In this document: in pieces, positions 1-8,794 of the stretch
How the letters are laid out: every line of letters starts with the position of its first letter
Numbering within the stretch: position 1 is the stretch's first letter
Assembly: GCA_030727625.1 (NCBI GenBank)
Contig: JANRBI010000099.1
Coordinates: forward strand, 1-33,148
Origin: Salibacteraceae bacterium
GTDB taxonomy: Bacteria; Bacteroidota; Bacteroidia; Flavobacteriales_G; Salibacteraceae
DNA length: 33,148 nucleotides
Direction: 5' to 3'
Notes under the pieces: generated by a model
What the model saw: the letters and a program-made list of their open reading frames with translations, nothing else
What the model was told of the DNA's origin: nothing
Database searches by the model: none
Translations under genes and position numbers: made by a program

Positions 1-14
1 TGAAAATGAGGGCG

Positions 15-22
15 CAAAGGTA
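15..22 (-). promoter_or_regulatory. Bacteroidetes-type -7 promoter motif (TACCTTTG on minus strand) for a leftward gene outside the window
   Basis: caaaggta on + reads TACCTTTG on -, matching TAnnTTTG; no clear -33 TTG seen. Confidence 0.45.
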
Positions 23-146
23 AACTTTGAATAAGATTAGAAACCGAGATAATGGCTTAAATGGACAAATGGCGAAATAGCCTTATGAAAAGAGGTTTTT
101 GGTGGTTGGTCAAAGTCTTTAAGCCGAAAGCTCGCTACGAAGCGAT

Positions 147-292
147 GCGGCCAAGACAGTAGCGGATATCCTTTTGGAGAAAAGCCTTAGCGCAGTTGGG
201 TTTAAGAAAGCGACCGAAGGAAGCTCTTTTTAAACCCAATACGAAGCTTGGCTTTTTGAAAAAAGATAGCAGCGCATGGCTTGAATTGCCGC
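147..292. repeat. Nested palindromic intergenic element, candidate dispersed structured repeat
   Basis: Terminal arms GCGGC/CAAG (147-155) and CTTG..GCCGC (280-292); inner stems AAAAGCC (180-186)/GGCTTTT (250-256) and TTGGGTTTAA (196-205)/TTAAACCCAA (230-239); imperfect direct repeat GACAGTAGCGGAT (155-) / GATAGCAGCGCAT (265-). Confidence 0.6.
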
Positions 293-294
293 TC

Positions 295-331
295 AAAAAA
301 AAGCCCTTCACCAACATTTGGCAAAGGGCTT
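295..331 (-). terminator. Rho-independent terminator downstream of the M42 peptidase gene
   Basis: Minus strand AAGCCCTT tGCCAAatgTTGGtg AAGGGCTT followed by a T-run (A-run on +). Confidence 0.8.
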
Positions 332-356
332 CGGAATTAATTATTGACTTCGATAT

Positions 357-1478
357 CTATTTCAAATATCTGAAATCGTGGTTATTATCGATTTTTTGAA
401 GTGCGTTGAAAATCAAGCGAATTACGTTTTCTACGTCTTCGCGGTGCACCATTTCTACCGTTGTGTGCATGTAGCGAAGTGGCAAACTGATCAATGCGCT
501 TGCTACACCGCCCGCTCCGAAGGCAAAGGCATCGGTATCGGTTCCTGTAGAGCGGCTTGCGGCCATGCGCTGGAACGGAATATTGTTGTCTTTTGCTGCG
601 CCAATCACCAGTTTTAGCAAGTTGTTTTGCACGGCAGGTCCGTAGCTCAATACAGGTCCATCGCCCGATTTAAAATCGCCTTGTTCTAGCTTTTTGATCA
701 TTGGCGTGTTGGTGTCGTGACACACATCGGTAACGATAGCCACGTTTGGTTTCAAGCGCTCAACAATCATTTCAGCACCACGCAAACCAATTTCTTCTTG
801 CACCGAATTCACGATGTAAAGTCCGAAAGGAAGTTCGGTTTTGCTTTCTTTCAACAAACGCGCAACTTCGGCAATCATGAAGCCACCCATTCTGTTGTCC
901 AAAGCGCGACCAACAAAATGATCTTTGTTCAGGATCATGAATTCGTCAGGATAAGTGATCACACAACCTACGTGCACTCCCATTTCTTCAACCGCGGCTT
1001 TTGAACGAGCTCCACAATCCAAGAAAATGTTGTCCACTTTAGGCGTTTCTTCTTTGCCATTGTGGCGCGTGTGGATTGCTGGCCAACCAAAAACTGCTGG
1101 CACGGTGCCATTGTCGGTATGAATCAAAACACGCTTTGATGGTGCAATTTGATGATCTGAACCACCATTGCGCTTCACGTAAATAAAGCCGTCATCGCTG
1201 ATGTAATGCACAAACCAAGAAATTTCGTCAGCATGTGCTTCAATCACCACTTTGTACTCGGCTTTAGGATTAACCACGCCCACTACGGTGCCATAAGTAT
1301 CAACAATGTATTCATCGATGTATGGCTTCAAGTATTCTAACCAGATTTTTTGTCCTTCGCTTTCAAAACCGGTTGGTGAAGCATTGTTCAAGTACTTTTC
1401 AAGAAACTTGATTGATTTGTCGGTAAGCACTTTTTTAGGCGTTGCTTCGGCCTTTTTGGTTTTATCTGTTTTCGCCAT
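357..1478 (-). CDS. M42 family metallopeptidase (glutamyl aminopeptidase/endoglucanase-like)
   Basis: ORF 357..1520; internal Met at 1478 (MAKTDKTKK) is the likelier start; M42-like motifs EAHADEI, FLDCGARS, GRALDNRMGG, VQEEIGLRGA, TDTDAFAFGAGG. Confidence 0.88.
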   Translation of the reverse strand: MAKTDKTKKAEATPKKVLTDKSIKFLEKYLNNASPTGFESEGQKIWLEYLKPYIDEYIVDTYGTVVGVVNPKAEYKVVIEAHADEISWFVHYISDDGFIYVKRNGGSDHQIAPSKRVLIHTDNGTVPAVFGWPAIHTRHNGKEETPKVDNIFLDCGARSKAAVEEMGVHVGCVITYPDEFMILNKDHFVGRALDNRMGGFMIAEVARLLKESKTELPFGLYIVNSVQEEIGLRGAEMIVERLKPNVAIVTDVCHDTNTPMIKKLEQGDFKSGDGPVLSYGPAVQNNLLKLVIGAAKDNNIPFQRMAASRSTGTDTDAFAFGAGGVASALISLPLRYMHTTVEMVHREDVENVIRLIFNALQKIDNNHDFRYLK

Positions 1479-1699
1479 TTCGAATGTTGTTTTGTAATAA
1501 GAATCCGAATGTAAAAACATTGTTTAAGCTGCACGAAACATTATCACTTTTTTGTCATTGAGAGGCGAAAACAATAGTTGAAAAAGTAAATAATGCAAAT
1601 TGGCTGGCTTAGAAAGCCAGAATGATGAAACCAAAACTTAGCACAGTAAAAACATAAAATTTGGTGCGTTGTTACCTTAAACATTACACATTTGCACAC

Positions 1700-1882
1700 A
1701 TGTTTACCACAGGACGCATCATATTCGCATCGCTATTTGCAGCGGTTTTTATTGGCTACTTAATTTGGGCTTATGCCAAAGATGCTAAACTGCAAAAGCG
1801 CTACTACAAGGGCACGGGCTACATTCTATTGATCTTGATCGGAATTTGGTTTGCCTTTTATGCCTTTGTAAGATTGACCTAG
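1700..1882 (+). CDS. Small membrane protein of unknown function
   Basis: Internal ATG at 1700 (MFTTGRIIFASLFAAVFIGYLIWAYAKDAKLQKRYYKGTGY...); two hydrophobic segments. Confidence 0.65.
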   Translation: MFTTGRIIFASLFAAVFIGYLIWAYAKDAKLQKRYYKGTGYILLILIGIWFAFYAFVRLT

Positions 1883-1932
1883 TTTATTTCTGTTGCTAGA
1901 ACCGCACACATTTTTTTGCGTATCATAGCGCA

Positions 1933-3372
1933 ATGAAAGTTACACACCGCTTTCTTTTTATTGCCTTTTTCACGATTGCTTTAAGTTCAGGTTGCTCTAA
2001 CAATGCAGAGAAGCAAGAATCTGCAGTAGCAATTGACACATTGCCTGCACGCGACTTACCCGAAATTTTAGCAGACAAAAAGCTAGTAGCGCTTACAGAG
2101 TTTAGCAGCTACAACTACTTCATTTACAAAGGCGTGCCCATGGGATTCGATTATGAATTATTGGAGCGCTTTGCCAAGCATTTGGGTGTGGAATTGAGCG
2201 TGGTTGTAGTAAATGACATGGACAATATCATGGACAGGTTAAGAGCGCAAGAAGGTGATTTGATTGCAGCAAATTTTACCATTACGAAAGAGCGTGCTGA
2301 AGCCATTTCGTTTTCAAAATCGGTGATGGAAACGCGGCAGGTTTTGGTTCAGCGATTACCAGAAAAGCACTGGACGCTTAGCGCGAAAGAGCTTGACAAA
2401 GCGCTAATCAGAAAGCCAAGTCAACTCATTGGCAAAACGATACACACCAGAAAAGGGAGTTCTTTTTATGCTCGACTCATGCACTTGATGGAAGAAGTGG
2501 GCGACTCCATTCATATAAAATTGGAAGCCGATTTAGGCACAGAACAGCTTATTGAAAAAGTAGCCACAGGCGAATTTGATTATACGGTAATGGATGAAAA
2601 CATTGCGCTGCTGAACAAAAGCTACTACCCAAATATTGACATAAAAACGGCCTTGAGTTTGACGCAGCGCATAGCTTGGGCCACAAGGCTTAGATCGCCT
2701 ATGCTGCTAGACACGCTAAACGCTTGGCTTACTCAGTTTAAAAAAACAGAAGAGTTTGCCGTGATTTATATGAAGTATTTCAAAGCACGTACCCAACACA
2801 AAGCGCGCGTACTGAGTGAATACAGCTCGTTGGGTGGCGATAAGATTTCACCTTTTGATGATTTGATTAAAGAAGAAAGCAAGCGCCTTGATTGGGATTG
2901 GAAACTATTGGCTGCAGTGATTTACGAAGAATCAAAATTTGTAGCTGATGCCGAATCTTGGACTGGCGCAGGCGGATTGATGCAATTGATTCCAGAAACT
3001 GCCGAGCGTTTTGGCGCAGATAGCATTGCAGATCCGGTTCAAAATATTCATGCTGGTGTAGGATTTTTGAAAACGCTAGAAGAATATTGGTCAGAAGAAA
3101 TTCCTGATAGTAATGAACGTGTGCCATTTGTTTTGGCATCATACAACGTTGGCCTTGGCCACATGCTTGACGCAGTTAGGCTTACTGAAAAATATGGTTC
3201 TAACAAATTTGATTGGAACGAAGTGCAAGTGTATTTGGCCCTAAAAGCTGATCCTGAATATTACAAAGATGAAGTGGTAAAACATGGCTATTGCCGCGGT
3301 GCCGAGCCTGTAGTCTATGTGAAGGATATTCTCACCCTTTGGAGTCATTACCAAAATACGGGTAGCAATTGA
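1933..3372 (+). CDS. MltF-like lipoprotein: family 3 solute-binding domain plus SLT lytic transglycosylase domain
   Basis: Lipobox SSGC; SBP3-like MGFDYELLERFAKHLGVEL; SLT motifs AAVIYEESKFVADAESWTGAGGLMQLIPETAERFG. Confidence 0.88.
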   Translation: MKVTHRFLFIAFFTIALSSGCSNNAEKQESAVAIDTLPARDLPEILADKKLVALTEFSSYNYFIYKGVPMGFDYELLERFAKHLGVELSVVVVNDMDNIMDRLRAQEGDLIAANFTITKERAEAISFSKSVMETRQVLVQRLPEKHWTLSAKELDKALIRKPSQLIGKTIHTRKGSSFYARLMHLMEEVGDSIHIKLEADLGTEQLIEKVATGEFDYTVMDENIALLNKSYYPNIDIKTALSLTQRIAWATRLRSPMLLDTLNAWLTQFKKTEEFAVIYMKYFKARTQHKARVLSEYSSLGGDKISPFDDLIKEESKRLDWDWKLLAAVIYEESKFVADAESWTGAGGLMQLIPETAERFGADSIADPVQNIHAGVGFLKTLEEYWSEEIPDSNERVPFVLASYNVGLGHMLDAVRLTEKYGSNKFDWNEVQVYLALKADPEYYKDEVVKHGYCRGAEPVVYVKDILTLWSHYQNTGSN

Positions 3373-3375
3373 CGG

Positions 3376-4152
3376 CTACTTTTTCTTTTTCTTTTTGCCA
3401 TTACTCATCCATGATGGCATTTCGCCCTCTTTCAATTCCAGCTTTTCTTTTTTATCCTTTGCTTCGCCCGGAAAAAAGTATCTGAAATCAATTGTCAAAT
3501 AATTTCCAGAAAGATCTATCGTAGCAAAAGGACTTGAAACAGCACTTACCGCTTGAGATAATTCTGCTCTATAAATCGATTGAAATGGTCTGTGATAAGA
3601 GCCTCCTAAATAAAAAGATCCTTTTTCTTTTGTTCTGAATTCCCAACCAATATTGGTAATTAATCCAGCATTGATCCATCGCCTTCTATTGCCGAAAAAT
3701 TCGAAATTATCATCATTGGTATTGTATACATTGCTCGGAAACATATCGAACGACAAACCGAAACCTGCGTCCATAAATATTTGATCGTCAAGCTTTACAT
3801 ACACAAGACCCATCAACGGAATTTCGTAACCGGTTATACTTAGTGATACCGTATCTCTGAGTTGTGTAGCGCCATTTGAAGCGTATGCTGAATAATTTCT
3901 ATGCACATAACTTATTCCGGTTTCTATTGAAAGCCAGTTTTTAAAATCGTGACGCACTACCCCACCAAAAGAATAACCCAGTTTTTGATCTACCGAATAC
4001 GTAGCATCATCAACTACCGTTTCTGAAGATCCAGCTCTGAAAAGGTTACTAGGAATTATTGGTTTGAATTGTACACCGAAGTAGGTCAATCCTTCTTGGG
4101 CGCTGGCAAAGCCCATGCAAAAAATGAAGAATGCTACTAGGATTGATTTCAT
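3376..4152 (-). CDS. Outer membrane beta-barrel protein, PorT-like fold
   Basis: Signal peptide; alternating beta-strand pattern; GYSFGGVVRHDF, GLSFDMFPSN. Confidence 0.65.
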   Translation of the reverse strand: MKSILVAFFIFCMGFASAQEGLTYFGVQFKPIIPSNLFRAGSSETVVDDATYSVDQKLGYSFGGVVRHDFKNWLSIETGISYVHRNYSAYASNGATQLRDTVSLSITGYEIPLMGLVYVKLDDQIFMDAGFGLSFDMFPSNVYNTNDDNFEFFGNRRRWINAGLITNIGWEFRTKEKGSFYLGGSYHRPFQSIYRAELSQAVSAVSSPFATIDLSGNYLTIDFRYFFPGEAKDKKEKLELKEGEMPSWMSNGKKKKKK

Positions 4153-4226
4153 AAGTTCAAATTTGACAAAATGAATTGAATAAGAAAAAGTAATTGAGAA
4201 TGCGGTTATTCTCTCCAGTGTTTTGG

Positions 4227-4574
4227 CTACGAAACGATTGCGCCAATAATCGCTAAAAGCAAAATGCTCACCGAAACTATGATTATCAACCAGCGCACTG
4301 GTGCAGAAGCAATAAACTTGTCTCGACCTTTGCCCATGGCGAGATAATTGAGTCGATCTACTTGCTTTTCGTGTCGTTTAGAAACACCGAAATAATGTGG
4401 TTTCTTTTCGTGTTCTTCGTCTATCTGAGCTTCAAACTCAATATCAGCATCAACCAATAATTCGGTAAAATATTCAGCCTGTTCTTTTTTGTAAAAGCGA
4501 TAAACGGCTTTTTGAATATTGGTTGGATGATTGAGCTTGTTGGTAAAATTGAACTGTTCTTCTAAATCTATCAT
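4227..4574 (-). CDS. Uncharacterised protein with C-terminal transmembrane segment
   Basis: 115 aa; TM WLIIIVSVSILLLAIIGAIV; ATGA overlap with upstream M23 peptidase gene. Confidence 0.7.
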   Translation of the reverse strand: MIDLEEQFNFTNKLNHPTNIQKAVYRFYKKEQAEYFTELLVDADIEFEAQIDEEHEKKPHYFGVSKRHEKQVDRLNYLAMGKGRDKFIASAPVRWLIIIVSVSILLLAIIGAIVS

Positions 4575-5698
4575 ATCACACGAATTCGTTGTCCAATAAT
4601 CAAATACTCGTTTCGTCTAATGCCATTTAACTCGGCCAACTTGTAGGTAGTGGTGCCATACATTTTGGCTATTTCATAAAGCGTATCACCTTTTCTCACA
4701 ATATGAATCATGAGTCCTTTCGGATAAGCCAAATAGCCGTTTGTAGTGCGCTTCAGCATCAAGGTGTCATTCACCAAAGCTTTCTCTTTAAAAGAGATAA
4801 AACTCAAAGGATTGATTGGTTTTCCTTTAAATCTAACCTCAAAATGTAGGTGACTTCCGGTGCTATGTCCAGAGCTTCCGCCCAAACCAATGACTTGGCC
4901 GCTTGTAACGGCATCGCCTTCTTTCACCTTAAATCGGTGCAAATGCGCATAAGTAGTTTCTAGGCCATTATAATGACGCACCACCACTACTCTACCAAAA
5001 CCACCGTAAGTTCTAGCTACACGAACCACACCCGGGAAAATCGTTTTCACTGGATCCCAAACTTCTAAATCCACATCAATTCCATTGTGGTTTCTGCCAT
5101 CGCGCCAGCCAAATTTAGATGTGATAACGTTGTCAACTGGCAACGAAAACTCACCCAGCAAATCATTTCCAACAAGCAGAAGTGAAAGTGAAGTATCTTC
5201 TTTACCCAAATTCACATCATAAGGATTTGGGTTAGAATTGACCCACTCAGGGTAAAAATGCCGACAAGGAATAGACTCTAGCGAATCTGTAACAAACAAA
5301 TCTTTAGGAACCACCATTGGAATTTCTTCGGGGCGATTCATAATGAAGATGTTGATCTGATTTATTAGAGCGTAAGGAATTTCGTCTGATTCGAATAATG
5401 AATCTATGTATAAAGTAAGCTCTTCATCTGTTTTATTTTTCAGAGACAAATAGAGATTGAGGTAATTACACAACTCATTTGCACCTTGGTGCTGCATGAT
5501 CGAATCTCGAAGCGCGGCAATTTGTTGATCAGAAAGACCATCAACAGCATCAAACAAAAGCTCTTCACCGTATAGCACAACAGCCTGAACAGTATCGCGG
5601 GTAGTATTTGAAGTGCCCTCAGAACCCTCTTTCCCGCCACCAGCCATGGCCCAGCTCATAGCCGTAATGAGTATTATTAGGATTAGAAGTCGCTTCAT
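4571..5698 (-). CDS. M23 family metallopeptidase with C-terminal LysM domain
   Basis: M23 motifs HNGIDVD, HLHFEVRFKGKPINP; LysM HIVRKGDTLYEIAKMYGTTTYKLAELNG. Confidence 0.9.
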   Translation of the reverse strand: MKRLLILIILITAMSWAMAGGGKEGSEGTSNTTRDTVQAVVLYGEELLFDAVDGLSDQQIAALRDSIMQHQGANELCNYLNLYLSLKNKTDEELTLYIDSLFESDEIPYALINQINIFIMNRPEEIPMVVPKDLFVTDSLESIPCRHFYPEWVNSNPNPYDVNLGKEDTSLSLLLVGNDLLGEFSLPVDNVITSKFGWRDGRNHNGIDVDLEVWDPVKTIFPGVVRVARTYGGFGRVVVVRHYNGLETTYAHLHRFKVKEGDAVTSGQVIGLGGSSGHSTGSHLHFEVRFKGKPINPLSFISFKEKALVNDTLMLKRTTNGYLAYPKGLMIHIVRKGDTLYEIAKMYGTTTYKLAELNGIRRNEYLIIGQRIRVI

Positions 5699-5740
5699 TT
5701 TTTGGTAAAGAAGTCCGAAAATAAAGAAAACACAAGTCGG

Positions 5741-5944
5741 TTAGTAATTTGCCGTTTTAGGTTTTCGACCAAAAGATGACCTTTGCGGCTCAAATCCTAG
5801 TTGAAACATGTATTTCTTTTTCGGTGCAATTGTTCTAACAGCATCATTAATAAGCGCATACACAGCAAAAAGCCAAGGGTTTTTCTTTTGGAGAACGCTT
5901 GTATTGAGTTGTTTAGGTTTCGGTGGAATTGTCATAATGATCAT
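5741..5944 (-). CDS. Possible short hypothetical protein
   Basis: 67 aa ORF in a gap between divergent genes; no recognisable domain. Confidence 0.25.
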   Translation of the reverse strand: MIIMTIPPKPKQLNTSVLQKKNPWLFAVYALINDAVRTIAPKKKYMFQLGFEPQRSSFGRKPKTANY

Positions 5945-6005
5945 GACACTCTTCCTCTAAAGTGCAACAGAGAGCTTAATGAGGCGAATATTGACATGAA
6001 ACAAT

Positions 6006-6013
6006 ACTTTTGC
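6006..6013 (+). promoter_or_regulatory. Bacteroidetes-type -7 motif TACTTTTG upstream of efp
   Basis: TAnnTTTG match 19 nt before the ATG at 6033. Confidence 0.5.
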
Positions 6014-6032
6014 CGCGCAATTTTCAGAAAAT

Positions 6033-6605
6033 ATGGCATCATCATCTACAGCAGACTTTAAAAACGGAATGACATTGGCGTTCAATCATGATCTTTTCGT
6101 GATTACCGAATTTCTTCACGTTAAACCAGGAAAAGGTTCGGCATTTGTTCGCACCAAACTAAAGAGCATTACCACAGGCAAAGTTCTTGACCACACTTTC
6201 CCTTCAGGAACTAAGGTAGAAGAAGTAAGAATTGAGCGCAGACAGTATCAGTTTCTTTATCGTGACGAGCAAGGATATCATTTCATGAACATGGAAAGCT
6301 ATGAGCAGATCTTCTTGCAAAAAGATTTGATCAATGGATGGCCATTTTTGAAAGATGGTCAAGAATGTGAAATCGTTTTTCACTCAGAAGAAGAGCGTCC
6401 ATTATTTTGCGATTTACCAGCACGTGTTGAGTTGCAAGTTACCTACACTGAACCAGGCTTGAAAGGCGATACTGCAACTAATGCCATGAAGCCAGCAACG
6501 CTAGAAACTGGAGCTGAAATTCGCGTTCCATTGTTCATCAACGAAGGCGACAGAATTAAGGTTGACACTCGTGATGGTTCTTATTCAGAGCGTGTAAAAG
6601 CTTAA
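6033..6605 (+). CDS. efp: Elongation factor P
   Basis: [37 protein letters not shown]-terminal [20 protein letters not shown]. Confidence 0.97.
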   Translation: MASSSTADFKNGMTLAFNHDLFVITEFLHVKPGKGSAFVRTKLKSITTGKVLDHTFPSGTKVEEVRIERRQYQFLYRDEQGYHFMNMESYEQIFLQKDLINGWPFLKDGQECEIVFHSEEERPLFCDLPARVELQVTYTEPGLKGDTATNAMKPATLETGAEIRVPLFINEGDRIKVDTRDGSYSERVKA

Positions 6606-7522
6606 TGAAACTTCCTCGAATTTATTCGCTGCAAGAAATCGCAGCTTTGCTTTCGGTTGACTTTGTTGGTAATCCTGATCTTGAAATTTCGGGCATCAAT
6701 GAAATTCATATGGTTGAAAAAGGCGACATCGCTTTTGTAGACCATCCAAAATATTATGAGAAAACACTGGCCTCTGAAGCCAGTGTTATTCTCATTAACA
6801 AAGCGGTAGAATGCCCGCCAAACAAAGGATTAATCGTTCACGAAAAACCTTTTGAAGCATTCAATTTTCTCACTCAATATTTCAAACCTTTTGTTGTCTC
6901 TGGTCAAATGCAAAGCGAGACTGCACGCATTGGTAATGGCACTCGCATTCTACCAAATGTGTTTGTTGGTGATCAAGTAACCATTGGCAAAAACTGTTTG
7001 ATTCACCCTGGTGTGGTGCTTTACAATGGCGTAAAAATTGGCGATAATGTGATCATTCATGCCAACACAACCATTGGCAGCGATGCTTTTTACTACAAGC
7101 GCGGAGATGGTTTGCATCAAAAATTCAATACTGTTGGAACCGTAACTATTGAAGATGAAGTGGAAATTGGCGCTGGATGTACCATTGATGCTGGCTCAAC
7201 TGGCGAAACGGTGATAGGCTTAGGAACCAAAATTGACAATCAAGTGCATGTTGGCCATGACACTAAGATTGGTTCAAAATGCATTGTTGCAGCCCAGGTA
7301 GGCATTGCAGGTTGCGTAACTATAAAAGACGGAGCCATTATTTGGGGTCAAGTAGGCATTACAGCAAACGTTACTATTGGTAAAGGTGCCGAAGTCTATG
7401 CTCAAAGTGGAGTAATGCGAAATGTAAACGATAAACAAAAAGTTTTTGGTAGTCCTGCTATGGATTCTCGCTCTAAAATGCGCGAATTAGCAACAATCTC
7501 TAAACTTGGATTGTCGAAGTAA
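6605..7522 (+). CDS. lpxD: UDP-3-O-(3-hydroxyacyl)glucosamine N-acyltransferase (LpxD-type left-handed beta-helix protein)
   Basis: LpxD N-domain (ISGINEIHMVEKGDIAFVDHPKY); hexapeptide repeats; HANTTIGSDAFYYKR; overlaps efp stop. Confidence 0.8.
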   Translation: MKLPRIYSLQEIAALLSVDFVGNPDLEISGINEIHMVEKGDIAFVDHPKYYEKTLASEASVILINKAVECPPNKGLIVHEKPFEAFNFLTQYFKPFVVSGQMQSETARIGNGTRILPNVFVGDQVTIGKNCLIHPGVVLYNGVKIGDNVIIHANTTIGSDAFYYKRGDGLHQKFNTVGTVTIEDEVEIGAGCTIDAGSTGETVIGLGTKIDNQVHVGHDTKIGSKCIVAAQVGIAGCVTIKDGAIIWGQVGITANVTIGKGAEVYAQSGVMRNVNDKQKVFGSPAMDSRSKMRELATISKLGLSK

Positions 7523-7559
7523 TCCTAAAAACTCTATTTTGGGATTCAATTAATGGTAA

Positions 7560-8792
7560 ATGTCATCGATTAAAACAAGTCAATCCAGATCTAAAGTCAG
7601 TGAATTCAAGCTTAATACGCTTTTAGAAATCACCAACGCCATTAATAACAACTTACCCGAAGAGCAGCTCTTTGTTCTTTTTCAATACATCCTTGAGCAT
7701 CAATTAAACATTGGCCGTGCAGTTGGTTATTTACTAAGAGAAGAGTCTTGGAGCAGCATTTTACAATATGGTGCTACCGAAGAAGAAATGTTGATCAATG
7801 TAGAAGAAGATCTGGCTTACATAAAAGATATCACCGTTTTGGAAATGCTTGGCGAAAGCTCGCACGCCACCAACTTTGATGTTGTAATTCCAGTTTTTCA
7901 TCAATCTCAAATTATTGCCTATATATTACTGGGTGACCTAGATGAGCAAGAATTAAAAGCTTCGCCCATTATTAAGCACTTACCATTCATTCAAACCTTA
8001 GCAAACATTACAGCTGTTGCAGTTGAAAACAAACGCTTGATGCGCGAAAGTTTGGCGCAAGAGCGATTGAAGCAAGAACTGGCAACCGCCAGTGAAATGC
8101 AATCTATGCTGTTGCCGCGCACTCTGCCAAATGATAAAGATTTTCAAATTGCGGCATATTATCGCCCTCACCAAGAAGTGGGTGGCGATTTTTATGATGT
8201 TCAGCTGATTAATGAAGATGAATTAGTGATTTGCTTGGCTGATGTGTCTGGTAAAGGAATTTCAGCAGCTATTTTGATGGCTAATTTCCAAGCAAATCTT
8301 CGAGCTCAAATTGCAGTAGAAAGTGATTTAGAAATAATCATCAACAACCTAAATCAGAGCGTTTGGAGAAATGCTTCAGGCGAGCGATTTATTACTGCTT
8401 TATTAGCCAAATACAACAGAAAAACAGGCGTGCTTGAATACATAAACTGTGCTCATCCCGCTCCAATTATTATGATTGAAGACGAAATTTCTCGCCTCGA
8501 TGTGGGTTGTGTTGGTCTTGGGATGTTTGATGAGTTGCCTTTCGTTAAAATAGGTCGAACTACATTATCAAAAGACACCATGCTCGTATCTTATACTGAT
8601 GGTGTAAACGAACTAGAATCAATGGACGGAACCCCATTTGAAGATGAAATGGTGATAGACATTATTGCAGCACAGCAATATAATAGCATGAATGACTTTA
8701 ATATGCTACTCATGAATGCGCTTAATCAGCATAAAGGCAATCTAGATTATCATGACGATATTGCGATTGTTAGTTGCAAATTTTTCAGATAA
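7560..8792 (+). CDS. GAF domain plus SpoIIE-type PP2C serine phosphatase
   Basis: SpoIIE motifs ASEMQSMLLPRTLP, YYRPHQEVGGDFYDV, LADVSGKGISAAILMA, VSYTDGVNELES, DDIAIVSCKF. Confidence 0.88.
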   Translation: MSSIKTSQSRSKVSEFKLNTLLEITNAINNNLPEEQLFVLFQYILEHQLNIGRAVGYLLREESWSSILQYGATEEEMLINVEEDLAYIKDITVLEMLGESSHATNFDVVIPVFHQSQIIAYILLGDLDEQELKASPIIKHLPFIQTLANITAVAVENKRLMRESLAQERLKQELATASEMQSMLLPRTLPNDKDFQIAAYYRPHQEVGGDFYDVQLINEDELVICLADVSGKGISAAILMANFQANLRAQIAVESDLEIIINNLNQSVWRNASGERFITALLAKYNRKTGVLEYINCAHPAPIIMIEDEISRLDVGCVGLGMFDELPFVKIGRTTLSKDTMLVSYTDGVNELESMDGTPFEDEMVIDIIAAQQYNSMNDFNMLLMNALNQHKGNLDYHDDIAIVSCKFFR

Positions 8793-8794
8793 GT

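Noticed and set aside
135-399. ORFs 135..317 (-) and 196..399 (+)
   Set aside because: They overlap on opposite strands within the palindromic element and the M42 terminator/3' end, contain no domain, and are likely artefacts of the inverted repeats.
378-1497. Antisense ORFs 378..617, 717..1004 and 1306..1497 (+) within the M42 gene
   Set aside because: They are fully antisense to a well-supported conserved gene and have low-complexity, atypical composition.
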